DNA of 64,000 nucleotides from NCBI GenBank assembly GCA_025175895.1, contig JAKLTH010000238.1, forward strand, positions 4,836,001 through 4,900,000. Reading direction: 5' to 3'. A model generated the notes under the pieces. That model searched no databases, was not told where the DNA came from, and saw only the letters and a list, made by a program, of their open reading frames with translations. Shown here piece after piece: positions 40,001 to 50,690 of this stretch; the first letter of the stretch is position 1; every line of letters starts with the position of its first letter. The stretch is from Wurfbainia villosa (Eukaryota > Streptophyta > Magnoliopsida > Zingiberales > Zingiberaceae). The translations under genes and the position numbers were made by a program.

Positions 40001-40678
40001 ATCTTCAAGCTCTCCTGTCAGATGCACAGCTTGCATCAGTTCATGAGCTTCTGGATAGTGAAAACAGTGACAAGCCTAGGAAAACACCTGTTATCAGTAA
40101 TCAGCTTTTGATGTTTGTCGCTTCGAAGGCTCGGCCTTCTGTATCCGAGGACGAGAAACGCAGGCTATCCAGGATTTATAATCAGTTCTTGGAGTTGAAG
40201 AAATCTGTTTCTGCCCAGGTTCTTTTCTGACCTTGTTCTTGAAATGCATGCACATAAATTTGAGGCTAATTAACTGGTAGACTTGGTTATTAGGAATTTT
40301 GAGTACATAATTTTAGTATAGGAAGCATATTTATATCGATCGGGCTGTTAATATACAAATTTACTTTTAGCACAAACAAACTGATGCGATTTTTATTATT
40401 GACATAAAATCATTGACTTATAGTTCTTGCACATGGATCGATTAGGTTTGGCCTCCCATACCAGTACAATGAATTAAAACCGGTGCTTTCGATAAACAAG
40501 TTTAATTTAATCCTACCAATCAGGTCTAAAGATTGAGAAACTACCACTTGTTGTTTGTAGAATATTTTCCTCCACCATCATCACTTTCGAGATTACTCCT
40601 GGCAGAAATTTTCACTCAATTTTTTTTTTCCTACTACAGACGAGGGATGCAAAGGGCAAAAAGGCAACCCTAGCTTGA
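19024..40678 (+). CDS. PEX1: PEX1, peroxisome biogenesis AAA-ATPase
   Basis: Complete 17-exon gene, 1131 residues, frame kept at every GT/AG junction. Exons: 19024-19221, 20151-20324, 26932-27031, 30982-31470, 32499-33242, 33340-33431, 34231-34304, 34458-34677, 34806-34899, 35014-35168, 35848-36072, 36378-36578, 36766-36891, 37017-37078, 38779-38896, 39934-40218, 40640-40678. The N-terminal PEX1 domain opens MEFEVRAVGGIESCFVSLPL. Domain D1 has Walker A GPHGSGKT (597-604) and a DD Walker B (662-663). Domain D2 has GPPGCGKT (882-889), Walker B FFDEFDSIAPKRG and the second-region motif ending in SRPDLLDAALLRPGRLD. Length matches Arabidopsis PEX1 (about 1130). With PEX6 it forms the hexamer that pulls ubiquitinated PEX5 from the peroxisome membrane. 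Introns 2 (6.6 kb) and 3 (3.9 kb) are greatly enlarged by repeats. Confidence 0.95.
23329..23515. mobile_element. Harbinger/Tourist-type MITE in PEX1 intron 2
   Basis: A 187-bp element with inverted ends GGTAGCATTTGGTTT and GGGAGCATTTGGTAT, flanked on both sides by TTA (23326-23328, 23516-23518), the 3-bp TWA target duplication of PIF/Harbinger elements. Interior has repeated TTTTCTAGAAAAC and GAGAAAATGCGGAAAA words, shared in style with the element at 47479-47703. Confidence 0.8.
25777..26490. repeat. Tandem duplication, about 340-370 bp unit, PEX1 intron 2
   Basis: The phrase TTTGTAGCTTTTCCTAGACA starts at 25777 and again at 26116. Long matching stretches follow in the same order (TCTTGATGATGA, TTTTAGTTGGGTAGT, GAAATTGACTCT, TACCATGCAT). 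Two diverged copies, non-coding. Confidence 0.85.
27032..30981 (+). other. PEX1 intron 3 (3.9 kb)
   Basis: No exon recognised. Includes a direct duplication at 28881-29200 and repeat-like sequence around 29460-29700. Open frames here (for example minus 28194-28685) show no recognisable domain. Confidence 0.65.
28881..29200. repeat. Direct duplication, about 155-165 bp unit, PEX1 intron 3
   Basis: CTAGTATCTTTTCTTCTTGA occurs at about 28884 and 29048, each followed by CTCTTG, GTGCT(A/T)GTCTAT and GATAGTTAAACAAG(T/C)TTGAG, then ATCATGTGTTTGGTT. Two diverged copies, non-coding. Confidence 0.8.
37908..38462. mobile_element. GC-rich inverted-repeat element with palindromic 37-bp array, PEX1 intron 14
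   Basis: Ends are inverted: left AAATTTCGACTCGTATCG, right reverse complement AAATTTCGAGTCGTTTCG. The interior at about 38098-38320 is a tandem of roughly 37-bp units, each built around a palindrome with arm CGCTCGATCGCG. The class is not certain (Mutator-like is a guess). It is non-coding and stands out sharply from the AT-rich intron. Confidence 0.6.
39160..39682 (+). mobile_element. RTE-type LINE 3' fragment in PEX1 intron 15
   Basis: The frame 39169-39519 encodes the end of a LINE reverse transcriptase: LKEKFYKTAIRPVVLYVAEC, then ILRWMCGHTRMDRI, then LRWYGHVLRR and APVRRCE. A stop at 39517 is followed by GRPKKTW-like coding remnants. The tail reads CATCTAGTGGGATAAGACTT followed by (GTT)n, the usual 3' end of plant RTE LINEs. 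It is 5'-truncated and in the same orientation as PEX1. Confidence 0.85.
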
Positions 40679-41346
40679 TAACACCAGAGGTGAACATGTT
40701 TTTTAGCCACCTACATTAGCTATGAGAGAGAATTCAAAAAGCAATCAAATTTTCCTGGAAGCTTGATCTTTGGAGAATGTGTTTATATCGTATGTTTTCC
40801 GGCAGGAAGGATTGTGGCAACAAGTGGACTTCCTGGTGAGAAACAGAACGAGTGCACAACACCACAGAGCAAAATCCATGTCTTGGATTCATCTACTTCA
40901 GAAAGAATGGATGGTTGACCTCCATAACTGTTCGATAGAGTGATACATATGTTACATAGGTAATTTGAGGTTTTGGTTTTAGTTTCCTATCTTTTTTATT
41001 CTTTTTCTTTGAAATTTATTCGAGGATAGTCTGCTCTCCAGTAAGATATGCCTACGCTATATCCATGCAACTGTGGCAAAAAGGTGAAATCGTCACCCTC
41101 CTGACGGTTCCTTATCAGTCAGTTTCATAGTCTAGTAGCAGGGGCGGCAGCGGGAGGGCAAGTTTCCCCGGAATCCATCTTTATTCATTATGGTATATCC
41201 ATGAAGGAGGGTTGTTTACATTTTTTTAAAAGTTGCCTTGAGTTTCATTTTTTTTTAAATATTCAAAAATATCTTTTAGTTTACAAAAGTTTATTTATTT
41301 AATTCTAGTTTTTTAAGACTAACATTTCATCACTTGGTTAGTAAAA
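40679..41346 (+). other. PEX1 3' flank; possible hAT end
   Basis: Holds the PEX1 3' untranslated region and downstream DNA. CAGGGGCGG at 41139-41147 resembles the terminal motif of Tip100-type hAT elements and has an inverted counterpart at 58001-58009. No gene. Confidence 0.4.
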
Positions 41347-41785
41347 ACACTGAGGTGGTGTTTGGTTGGTGGGTTTGGAATGAAGAAATGAGAATGAGAA
41401 TTTATATAGAGTGTTTGGTTAATAGATTTGAGATTGAGATTTTGAAATGATTTTTAGTTATTTGGGAATCAACAAAATCCATTTCAATTGGTGGATTTGG
41501 ATTTCATTCCAATCCACCCATCGCCCGTCCGACGCTGGTCGTCGTCCGTCTGATGGTCGTCGATCGTTGGTCGTCGTCGGTTGTCATCGGCCATTGGTCG
41601 TCACTGGTCGTCATCGGTCCGTCGACGATCGTCGGCAATGCCGTTGATAACGATATCGATGGCGTCTCTGTTTTCATTTTTAATTTATAAATTAAACAAT
41701 ATTATTGGAACGATTAAATTCATTTCCATTCTATCTTACCATCAAATTCATTTTCATTCTTATTTTCACACTTAAATCAAATAAA
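41347..41785. mobile_element. MITE-like element with GTCGTC minisatellite core
   Basis: The left end reads GGTGTTTGGTTGGTGGGTTT then GAATGAGAATGAGAAT-like sequence. The right end, reversed, reads TTTGATTTAAGTGTGAAAAT then AAGAATGAAAATGAA, a weak inverted repeat. The core at 41510-41640 is a degenerate GTCGTC/GGTCGTCATCGG repeat, related in opposite orientation to 18180-18365. Confidence 0.5.
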
Positions 41786-43439
41786 TAATTTATATCTTAC
41801 TCAAGTTGGCTCGAGTGATTTTGGTGAAAATTACTTTTAAATTATTTTCTTTTTCTTTTTACCTTTTTTGGTCAAAATTTTATTATTTTATAAATTAAAG
41901 GTAATATCAAATAATTTTAGTAGAAATTAATTAATGCACACACTTAAAATTGAGTTTTCTCTTATATTCAAAATAATTGAAATGTCAAAAATCTAGATCA
42001 TCAAATAGAAATAATATAATATATATAGGCTCAATAATGGTTCGTCAATTTGATAATTTCAAAAATATTCATAATTATTATTTATATTTTAATTTTTAAA
42101 AATATTTAAAATTTATAAATTGGAAAAAAGTAACAATTTAAAAGTGTAAACTAATTAAAATTGTCTATTTATTCTATTTCATTTATCTAAGATATAAAGG
42201 AATTAAAGTCGTATAATTCTTTAATTTTTTTTATCAAAATTTTGTATTTTGTCCTCTAAGTATTGTATTTTTTTTATTTATTTATAGTAATTTTCATTCG
42301 ATTATTAAATAGTATTTTTAAAATGTTGAAAGTCAAAATAGATCAAAATGAATATTATATTAAATTAGGAACCACTTTCATTTTTTTATATTGATATTTA
42401 TTTTCTTTATATTTCAATGGGATGAAACATAATAATAACATATATTTCATATAAATTATGCTTTGATTAATTTTATATGTTGGATGATAATTTTTATTAC
42501 ATATATAATTTTATCATTAAATAAATTATATCTTTTTAATAATTTTATTATTGAAATATATCATATAAATAAAATAGCTTGTATAACCGGTTAAATGAAA
42601 AAAAAACAAAGATTAAGTAATATATTAAAGGAGTGAAATAAGAATAATATATTTAATAAGTCAAAGATAAAATAATCCCACATTCATAAATTCAAAACGC
42701 TATTAAAATTTCGATTTTAATAGAATGATTGAATAGGCTTACAAAATTTAAAGTGGACGAGGTTATATATAACAATTTGATTTTAATAGAATGATTGAAA
42801 GGGCTTACAAAATTTAAAGTAAAATGGAACAATATCGTCCAAGTAAAATGGAACCATATCGTCCAAGTGCAATGGTAAAAATGAAAAGATATTTTATAGA
42901 AAAATATAGTTCGATCATCTACTGTGATATTATTTAATGATGAATTTAAAAAAAAAAATCCAAATGATTTTGGAAATTATGATTTAGATATTTAATCGTT
43001 GAGAATAGTCTGATTATGGAATTGATGAAAATAAAAAAAATAATGAGTATTTTTTTTATTTATTCTTGGTGATCGCTAGAGATTATTTGGATATTTTATT
43101 CGATTCAATTGTTGGTAAGATATCTTAAAAATTCATAAAATAAAATCGATTACTTTTAGAGATTAATTAATCAAAAGATTCGAATATTCTAATATAAAAA
43201 AAATATTATTAAATTAAAAAGTTTCTTTTAAAAATTTAAAAAAATATTAGTGCCGACGATTAATGACTGGTTCAAATCGGTTGTCGGTAAACCACTGCAG
43301 ACGAGTCGATTGTGGGTCGCATCAACGGATAACCAATCAATTGATTTGATTTTGGAGGAATATTATTAGCCAAAATAGTTCTTTTCCATTGAAAATGATT
43401 AGAATATTACATATTTTAGTTCACGGAACACTTAATATT
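41786..43439. other. AT-rich intergenic DNA, no gene seen
   Basis: Very AT-rich with no coding signal. A 66-bp direct duplication lies at about 42713-42825 (TTTTAATAGAATGATTGAA followed by GGCTTACAAAATTTAAAGT in both copies). Just after it GTAAAATGGAAC and ATATCGTCCAAGT are repeated at a 23-bp spacing. Confidence 0.55.
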
Positions 43440-43452
43440 AAAATATATATAG

Positions 43453-43723
43453 AGAGAGAGTTTTGATCGGATATGCATCCGAACCATCCGTGACATGCTA
43501 ACCCACCGATTTCGATCGAATCCGACGATTCGCCATCACGCCGCCAAAATCGCTTTGATTCCGACCGAATCGCGGTCGAAATTCGGAGCCGGCCTTGTCC
43601 CGTCGGACAGTCGACGAGGTGCCCGTTGATCACGCTAGGTCCGGTGGTCGAGGTGGTCGGATCGCGGCGCGGCGACAATGGCGGTCAGCATGTCGCTGAC
43701 GGACACGGTGACACAGATTCGAT

Positions 43724-43725
<2 letters not shown>
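43453..43725. mobile_element. GC-rich TIR element adjoining a TA array
   Basis: Left end TTTTGATCGGATATGCATCC then CCGTGACATGCTAACCCACC. The reversed right end reads TATTGATCGAATCTG, then CCGTCAGCGACATGCTGACC, so the ends are imperfect inverted repeats. A (TA)n array (43726-43766) follows directly. Shares its end phrase with 54829-54880 and, inverted, with 58050-58120. Confidence 0.6.

Positions 43726-43766
<41 letters not shown>
43726..43766. repeat. (TA)n microsatellite
   Basis: About 20 TA repeats directly at the end of the GC-rich element. Confidence 0.95.
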
Positions 43767-43770
<4 letters not shown>

Positions 43771-44424
43771 AGCATAATTTCTTACGTAACCAAGATATTC
43801 ACGATGGGATATTTCCTATTTGAACAATATAAATCAACCGAATATTTATTATGAGTAATTAATGAATTATATATACTATTTTTTTAAAAAAATAATATTA
43901 CTAGTGTAGATGTATTAATTTCTTACCTGTTTAATCCGACTAATTTAAAGATAAATAATACCTTCCAATTTATTTATCAGATAAATTTAAAAATCTTTAG
44001 AATATTGTGCAGGCTAACATTCAAAAAATTTTTTTTTTACTTTTTTAATATTTTATCGTTCCATTGTCAAATCTTTTAATATTGATTTCATTACTTATTT
44101 TTTCATTGTAAATTTGTACGGTACTTGTCATTTATTTTTTTTATCATTGTATAATATGAAATTGAAAATAAAAAATTTATTCGATTAAAAAAATAAAAAA
44201 GAGATCGTCTATTTTCAAAATTAATTAAGCAAAATTCAAATATTTAAATTATTTCGAAAATAATGAAAGGCGAGGGTAAGCGCACCGGAAGTGACGAGAC
44301 TCGAACAGCCTATAATTGTACCCTCCTCGTTGTTTCGGGGTTCTTACGCGTCCTCCTCTCTGTCCTCGTTATCTCCGGCGACCGGAACACCGCATTTGGC
44401 CGTCGGCCTTCAAAAAGGACGAAG
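43767..44424 (+). promoter_or_regulatory. Upstream region of the beta-tubulin gene
   Basis: AT-rich until about 44260, then GC-richer leader-like sequence to the ATG. An open frame starting at 44263 runs in frame into the tubulin coding region, but it lacks conservation and would bury the tubulin start; it is taken as leader. No clear TATA box. Confidence 0.4.
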
Positions 44425-46932
44425 ATGAGAGAGATCTTGCACGTACAGGGCGGCCAATGCGGGAACCAGATCGGGGCTAAGTTCTGGGAAGTGATCTGCG
44501 ACGAGCATGGCATCGACGGCACCGGCAGGTACAGCGGCGACTCTGACCTCCAGCTCGAGCGGATCAATGTGTATTACAACGAGTCCAGCGGCGGTCGCTA
44601 CGTTCCGCGAGCTGTGCTCATGGATCTGGAGCCCGGCACCATGGATTCCGTCAGATCTGGTCCATTTGGCCAGATCTTTAGACCGGATAACTTCGTCTTC
44701 GGTCAGTCCGGTGCCGGGAACAACTGGGCCAAGGGGCATTACACCGAGGGCGCAGAGCTTATCGATTCGGTGCTTGATGTGGTAAGGAAGGAGGCCGAGA
44801 ACTGCGATTGCTTGCAAGGTATGGTTTTTTTGGACATAATTCGTGGATTATGCTCGACGTATTCGTAGTATTTTAAGGGGGGAAAATGATTTTCGTGAAT
44901 AAATCAATAGATCTGGGCGATATTGTTTATCATCTGGTAATGCTGGCTTCTCCTTTTCGAATTCACGTCTCATTAACGTATATGTGTCTCTTGAAGTTGC
45001 AATTCGTCTTTTGATTTTTGGGGGCAAATGACTCTTGCAATTCATCTCTTTAATCTGCAGTAGAATAAACAACCCCCTTCGATCAGTATGTCTTTTTCTT
45101 TCCTGTGTGTTGTGTAATTCTATGTAGTAGATAAAGCAGATCCATAGTCGGAACTCTTGAAATTCAACCCTGTTTACTCCCTCAAGATTGATCTACATGT
45201 TAATAATTGTTGGTTTTCGATCTTCAGGATTTCAGGTCTGCCATTCTTTGGGAGGTGGAACTGGCTCTGGCATGGGAACCCTCCTCATATCCAAGATCAG
45301 AGAGGAGTACCCTGATCGCATGATGCTTACTTTCTCCGTTTTCCCATCGCCAAAAGTTTCTGATACAGTCGTGGAGCCGTACAATGCCACTCTCTCGGTG
45401 CATCAGCTCGTCGAGAATGCCGACGAATGTATGGTTCTGGACAACGAAGCACTCTACGACATTTGCTTCCGCACCCTGAAGCTTGCGACCCCCACCTGTA
45501 AGCGAAACCCAAAACTTCAAATTTTTTGATCGTCTTATTGAAAGTGCATAGATTTAATACAATCTGCAGCGGATGCAACATACTCTTCTGATCCGCGGGG
45601 GCTGCACTTGGTCCCTTGTTTCGGTGAAAGTTAAGCCCCCTCGCACTTTGCTTGCCTCGTGGTCGGCTATTGCTGTGATGGGCTTTATGTTTGGATGATA
45701 ATGCTGCCTGGTTGATCCTGCCAGCAGTCATATGCTTGTCTCAAAGATTTAAGCTATGCATGTGTGAGTATGAATTGATTCAGATTGTGAAACTGCGAAT
45801 GACTCATTAAATCCAACAAATCCCAACCTTTGGGATTGATGCGGGCTTTTCCTGTTGTTCCGATGATTCATGGTAACTCGACGGATCGCACCGGCCATGC
45901 ATCATTCAAATTTCTACCCTATCAACTTTTGATGATAGGATAGTTGCTTACAATGGTGGTGACGGATAACGGAGAACTAGGGTTCGAGAGTGACAATAAA
46001 TAACAATATCGGGCTCTTTGAGTTTGGTAATTGAAATAAGTACAATCTATTGCATTCCTGTAGTTTTCTCTTGGTAAAATTTATGTTGTCTTGTTGCTTA
46101 CCTCATTTTTTTTCTTGGCATACAAAACAAATGATAATTGGAATTATGTTCCAAATAGTCATAATTCAAGATTGTTCTTATGCTGTTTGTTCATTCATTC
46201 GTTTTTTTTTTCTTTTTTTTTTTTTTGTTCTTTTTTGCTTCAGTTGGTGATCTGAACCATTTGATCTCTGCTACGATGAGCGGTGTCACATGCTGCCTTC
46301 GCTTCCCCGGTCAGCTTAACTCTGATCTTCGCAAGCTGGCTGTAAATTTGATTCCATTCCCTCGCCTCCACTTCTTCATGGTAGGATTTGCCCCCTTGAC
46401 ATCGAGGGGATCCCAGCAATACAGGGCGCTCACCGTTCCCGAGTTGACTCAACAAATGTGGGATGCGAAGAACATGATGTGTGCCGCCGATCCCCGACAC
46501 GGTCGATACCTGACTGCCTCAGCCATGTTCCGCGGCAAGATGAGCACGAAGGAGGTCGACGAGCAGATGATCAATGTGCAGAATAAGAACTCTTCCTACT
46601 TCGTGGAGTGGATTCCAAACAATGTAAAATCGAGTGTGTGTGACATTCCACCCAAGGGGCTGAAGATGGCTTCCACATTCATCGGCAACTCGACTTCGAT
46701 CCAGGAGATGTTCCGCAGGGTCAGCGAGCAGTTCACCGCCATGTTCCGGAGGAAGGCTTTCTTACACTGGTACACCGGCGAGGGCATGGACGAGATGGAG
46801 TTCACCGAGGCCGAGAGCAACATGAATGATTTGGTGGCTGAGTACCAACAGTACCAGGATGCAACAGCTGATATGGAAGATTACGAAGAAGAGGAAGAGG
46901 AAGAGGAAGAAGAAGAGCAACAGGAAGGTTAA
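44425..46932 (+). CDS. TUBB: Beta-tubulin
   Basis: Three exons: 44425-44818, 45228-45497 and 46244-46932 (1353 nt, 450 residues). It starts with MREI, the tetrapeptide through which excess free tubulin triggers decay of its own mRNA in animals. The GTP-binding signature GGGTGSG is at 140-146, followed by the usual [19 protein letters not shown]. The last exon carries [20 protein letters not shown] and ends in a glutamate-rich tail ([17 protein letters not shown]), the exposed C-terminus that binds motors and microtubule-associated proteins. Both intron positions match those of plant beta-tubulin genes (after CLQ-G and TPT-F). Dimerises with alpha-tubulin to build microtubules. Intron 2 contains an 18S rDNA fragment; splice sites are intact. 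Confidence 0.97.
45705..46049 (+). pseudogene. 18S rRNA gene fragment inside beta-tubulin intron 2
   Basis: Begins with the universal 18S 5' end (CCTGGTTGATCCTGCCAG, CATATGCTTGTCTCAAAGAT) and continues in order, with at least two internal deletions, through GATGATTCATGGTAACTCGA, CGGATCGCACCGGCC, CATCATTCAAATTTCT, GACAATAAATAACAATA and the TACAATCTA that follows. It spans about the first quarter of 18S with scattered substitutions, so it cannot be functional. The preceding 45566-45704 is GC-rich and may be external transcribed spacer. Confidence 0.92.
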
Positions 46933-47478
46933 GTTGCTACCATCTCAAGTAATTGCCTATCACTTCGCTCTTATTCCGCCTTGAGATTTATATCAAGTTG
47001 TGTTTTGTGTCATGAAAGACAGACATGTCCTTTTTTCTTGACTTCTTGTGTGTGTGGATAATCCTTTTTCTAATGTGAGACTCGTGTTCTGAGAGCTATG
47101 ATACCTTAAGACTTTGGCTGACTATTCTCAGCGTTGACTTGTTTGTAGTAGTGCTGTTCTAAGTGATTTGCATTGTATGTGAGAAATGGAGATTGTTCCC
47201 ATGATTCTATATATCATGAGCTGGTGGTGGACTTTCTTATCCAGAAATTGATGGATCAATAAATAACCATTGATGATGATGACAAATGTTATGAGTTTAT
47301 AAGAGCAAATTTTTATAGTTCGTAAAAAATTTAAGAAGAAAAAAAAAAAGATTTTTAGTTCATTAGATAAATAAAAAAAAAGGAAAATATTTTATTTTTT
47401 AAATAAACAAAGTAAAATTTTCTACTCTATTTTTTTTTACGGTTTTTATTTCCTCTCTCACGAGTAAATAGAACATAA
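46933..47478 (+). other. Tubulin 3' untranslated region and spacer
   Basis: T-rich 3' flank typical of plant 3' ends. AATAAATAACC at about 47258 is a possible polyadenylation signal region. No other feature seen. Confidence 0.4.
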
Positions 47479-47703
47479 GGGGGTGTTTGGTTTGTAGAGA
47501 ATTTTCTGTTTTCATTCTCTCATTTTTCAAAAAATAAAAAATGAGTTTTTTTTTCAGTTTTCTAGAAAACACTCTTTTATTTTTTGGAAAACGAAAATGG
47601 AAACAGAAAATAATTATTTATCGTTTTCTAGTTTTCCAGAAAATACTCCTTTATTTTTTGTTGAAAATGAAAAATGAAAAAGAAAATCGATATCAACCGC
47701 CCC
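47479..47703. mobile_element. Harbinger/Tourist-type MITE
   Basis: A 225-bp element with ends GGGGGTGTTTGGTTTG and (reversed) GGGGCGGTTGATATCG, flanked by TAA on both sides (47476-47478, 47704-47706). The interior shares TTTTCTAGAAAAC words with the element at 23329-23515. Confidence 0.7.
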
Positions 47704-47961
47704 TAAATTTCTACTAAAAAAGCCGAGCCGGAAGCGGCGCTGAAGCGCAAAGCGACCTGACAGGGCGTGTCGTTGTTTTCCGTTACGATGACACGCCGTA
47801 TGTAGGCGGCGTGTTGCTCTGTCGGCGGCGGCGTGTTGCTCTCTGTCCATCACGACCGCACGGCGTGTCGTGTAGCGTCGCGTGTTGAACCTGGCGTGTC
47901 GACCCGTGGTTTTTTTTTTTAAAGAAAAAGAACCGACAGCCACGATTTCGTGGCCGTTGTG

Positions 47962-47990
47962 CAACGGCCGACCCGGCGGGTCGGCCGTTG
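47962..47990. repeat. Perfect GC-rich palindrome
   Basis: Arms of 13 bp (CAACGGCCGACCC and its exact complement) around a GGC spacer. It lies upstream of the hAT transposase remnant and may belong to that element's subterminal region. Confidence 0.8.
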
Positions 47991-48128
47991 GAAATTTTTT
48001 TTTTTTTTTAAGTTTTTTTTTTCCTATAAATACACCTCCATTCTCTTTCATTTTTTCACAAATCACAACTTCTCTTCTCTAATTCTCATTCCGCTTTCAA
48101 GTCTCAACTCTCAAGTCATATTTTTACA

Positions 48129-50313
48129 AATGTCCGGAGGGATCAGTCGTAAGTGCGGTAGGTGCGAGAAAGAGCATAATGCTACCACTTCGAGTTCGAG
48201 TTGAGCAAAGCGGCAATTCACCTCCATTCGATATCGGCGCCGACTACGATCTTGATATTTAGATGATGAATTTCAAATACGTCATCATCATCAAAGTCAA
48301 GAAAGTAGGAGCAATACATCCAAGACGATGGTGGGTTCTACTACATAAGACCAACTCAGTGCCTGCCCCGCATCCGATATCTTCACCAAACATTTCGAAA
48401 AGTAACGCTCCCTTCCGGTGATATGCAAGCAAAATGCAAATATTGTTGAAATGTTACAAATTTCAACAAGGAGGAGGTTACGAACCCTTACTCGACACGC
48501 GGAGAGAAATCATCCTGGAAATTGGTATTGATCGTTCTCAAACTCAAATTCGACATTCTCTTCTCAATCGGGTTGGGGTAACGAATCTAAACTCTTTAAA
48601 TTTGTGAAACTAAATTTAGAAAAGAAACTGCTAAATTTTGTGCAATTGAACAACTTTCTTTTAGTTTTAGTGATAAATTATCTTTTGAAAATTGTCTTTC
48701 TATAAGTGCAAATCCTTCTATTAAACGTATCCCAAGAAATACTCTAAAACGTACACTTTTAAAATTAGTCCTAGAACAAAAACAAGAATTGATTAAAGAA
48801 TTTTCTAGTTTAAACAGTAAAGTTTCTTTGTGTTCCGATATTTGGAGTGATCATTGGCAAAAGTTGTTCGTATATGGGTATTACTTGTCATTGGATTGAT
48901 AATAATTGGGACATTCAAAAAGATTGCTAGCATATAGATGTTTTAACAAACACACACGACAAAATATTTCACAACTTATTTTTATTATTTTAGAAGAATA
49001 TGGTCTAACTTCTAAAGTTTTTTCAATTTCTTTTGATAATGCTAGTGCAAATACCTCTAGTATTAGTGAACTTATTGATATATGTAAACCATCAATAGGT
49101 GGAAGATTTTTTCATATTAGGTGTACATGTCACATTTTAAATTTGTGTGTTCAAGATGGACTTAAAAATTTAGGATCACATATTCAACCAATTAGGAGTG
49201 CAATTCATTATTTATGGACACATCCTCAAGTAATGAAAGAATAGAGAAAATTTTGTAAAATAAATGGCATGAAGCCTAAGCGGTTTGCGTGGCGTGACGT
49301 TCCAACTCGTTGGAATTCTACTTATAAATTGTTGTTATCTACTTTTGAATATAAAGATTTATTATGTATGTTTTTCATCAACATGTTCAATCACGTGATA
49401 TTTATTTGTTTTCAAATCAATGGAATATATGCACTAGTATTTGTGAAATTCTAAAAGTTTTTAGTGATGCTAGTGACCAATTATCAGGTGTTTATTATCC
49501 AACTTCACATTTAGTTTTAACACATTGTTGTAATATTGCATGTATTTTTAATGAACATATTTAATCAAATGATACTTATTTATCTCAATGTATTTATGTA
49601 ATGAAAGAAAAATGGGAAAAATATTTCTTAAACATTTCTGAAATATTTTTATGTGCTTTTGTTTTAGATCCTAGACTTAAATTAGATGGTTTGCAAGATA
49701 TGTTAGCATTATATTATGAATCTTTAAGTCCTATTACCGAAACTGCTCCTAATATTCCTTTGATTTTGTTTAATATTAAAACACATTTACATGATATTTA
49801 TAATGAATATAACATTAAATATGGTGAACAAATTATTGGACATGAAACACATCAATCCACTACAACTAGTATTATTACTTCTAAACTCACTAAAGCACAA
49901 TTGTTATTAAGGCAACGGACTAAACGTCCACGAGGATCCTCAAGTTCCAGTCAGGAACTTGAGAATTATTTGACTACTTTTGATTTTAGTGATGCAAATG
50001 AAGAAAGCTTCGACATTCTAAAATGGTGGTCGCAAAGAACTCAATTATTTCCAATCTTATCTATAATGGCAAAAGAAATTTAGCTTGTCGGTTTAATATT
50101 GCAGTGGAACAAGCTTTTAGTATCGGAGGAAATACATTGGACGAGAGACGTTCTAGTTTAAGGCCGGAAAATTTGGAAGCGCAATGTTTACTCAATGATT
50201 GGTCAAAAGCTGCAAGTCGAACCCAACATATTAAAAGTGACGAAGAAGACCAAGACGAAACAGAAGGAACATCCGGAACTACGACGACGGGAGGAAATAC
50301 CGAATACGACTGA
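48129..50313 (+). pseudogene. hAT-family transposase, broken
   Basis: Remnant in several frames. A BED-type zinc-finger region (about 48375-48500) is visible only in broken form. Then come the RNase H-like core (CSDIWSDHWQ at about 48834; SISFDNASANT at about 49026; HIRCTCHILNLCVQDGLK, WRDVPTRWNSTYKLL) and FVLDPRLKLDG. The C-terminal dimerisation region is at 49980-50190 (FDILKWWSQRTQLFPILS, then ACRFNIAVEQAFSIGG and LDERRSSLRPENLEA). This is the domain order of Ac/RICESLEEPER-like transposases. Stops (for example at about 49242 and 49562) and frameshifts (about 50080) inactivate it. Confidence 0.9.
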
Positions 50314-50487
50314 AATGTATTTGATTTTTTTATTGTAATAGATTTTTTTATTTAAGTCTAAGATGTAATATATTTTGTATTGAGATAATGAAATATTTGA
50401 TAGAGTTTTTATAAGTTTAATTGTGAATTTTTTTTTATTTTAATTATTTACATCATTTTTTATTTTTTTATTTATTTAACTAAGACG

Positions 50488-50690
50488 ACGATTAACCGGA
50501 TCGGACCCGGACCCGGACCCGACCCGGACTTGACCCGAACCCGGACCCGGACCCGGACCGGAACCGGCGGTTCCACGACCCGGACCGTAACCGGCCACGA
50601 GCGGGCCGGTTAAGGGTCGGTATTTTGTCAACCCGGACCCGGCGGTTTCGACCCGGACCCGGACCGAAACCGGACCGTGGCCAGGTCTAC
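50488..50690. repeat. (GGACCC)n-type subterminal repeat of the hAT element
   Basis: Degenerate hexamer array of CGGACC/CGGACCCG words, then GGCCAGGTCTACT at 50678-50690, which may be the element's end. Arrays like this are common near hAT termini. The matching left end was not found with confidence. Confidence 0.6.

Noticed and set aside
44263..44424. Upstream in-frame extension of beta-tubulin
   Set aside because: Beta-tubulins start at MREI; the extension is not conserved and looks like a leader.
45705..46049. Functional rRNA gene
   Set aside because: Truncated, internally deleted and mutated; only a fragment inside an intron.
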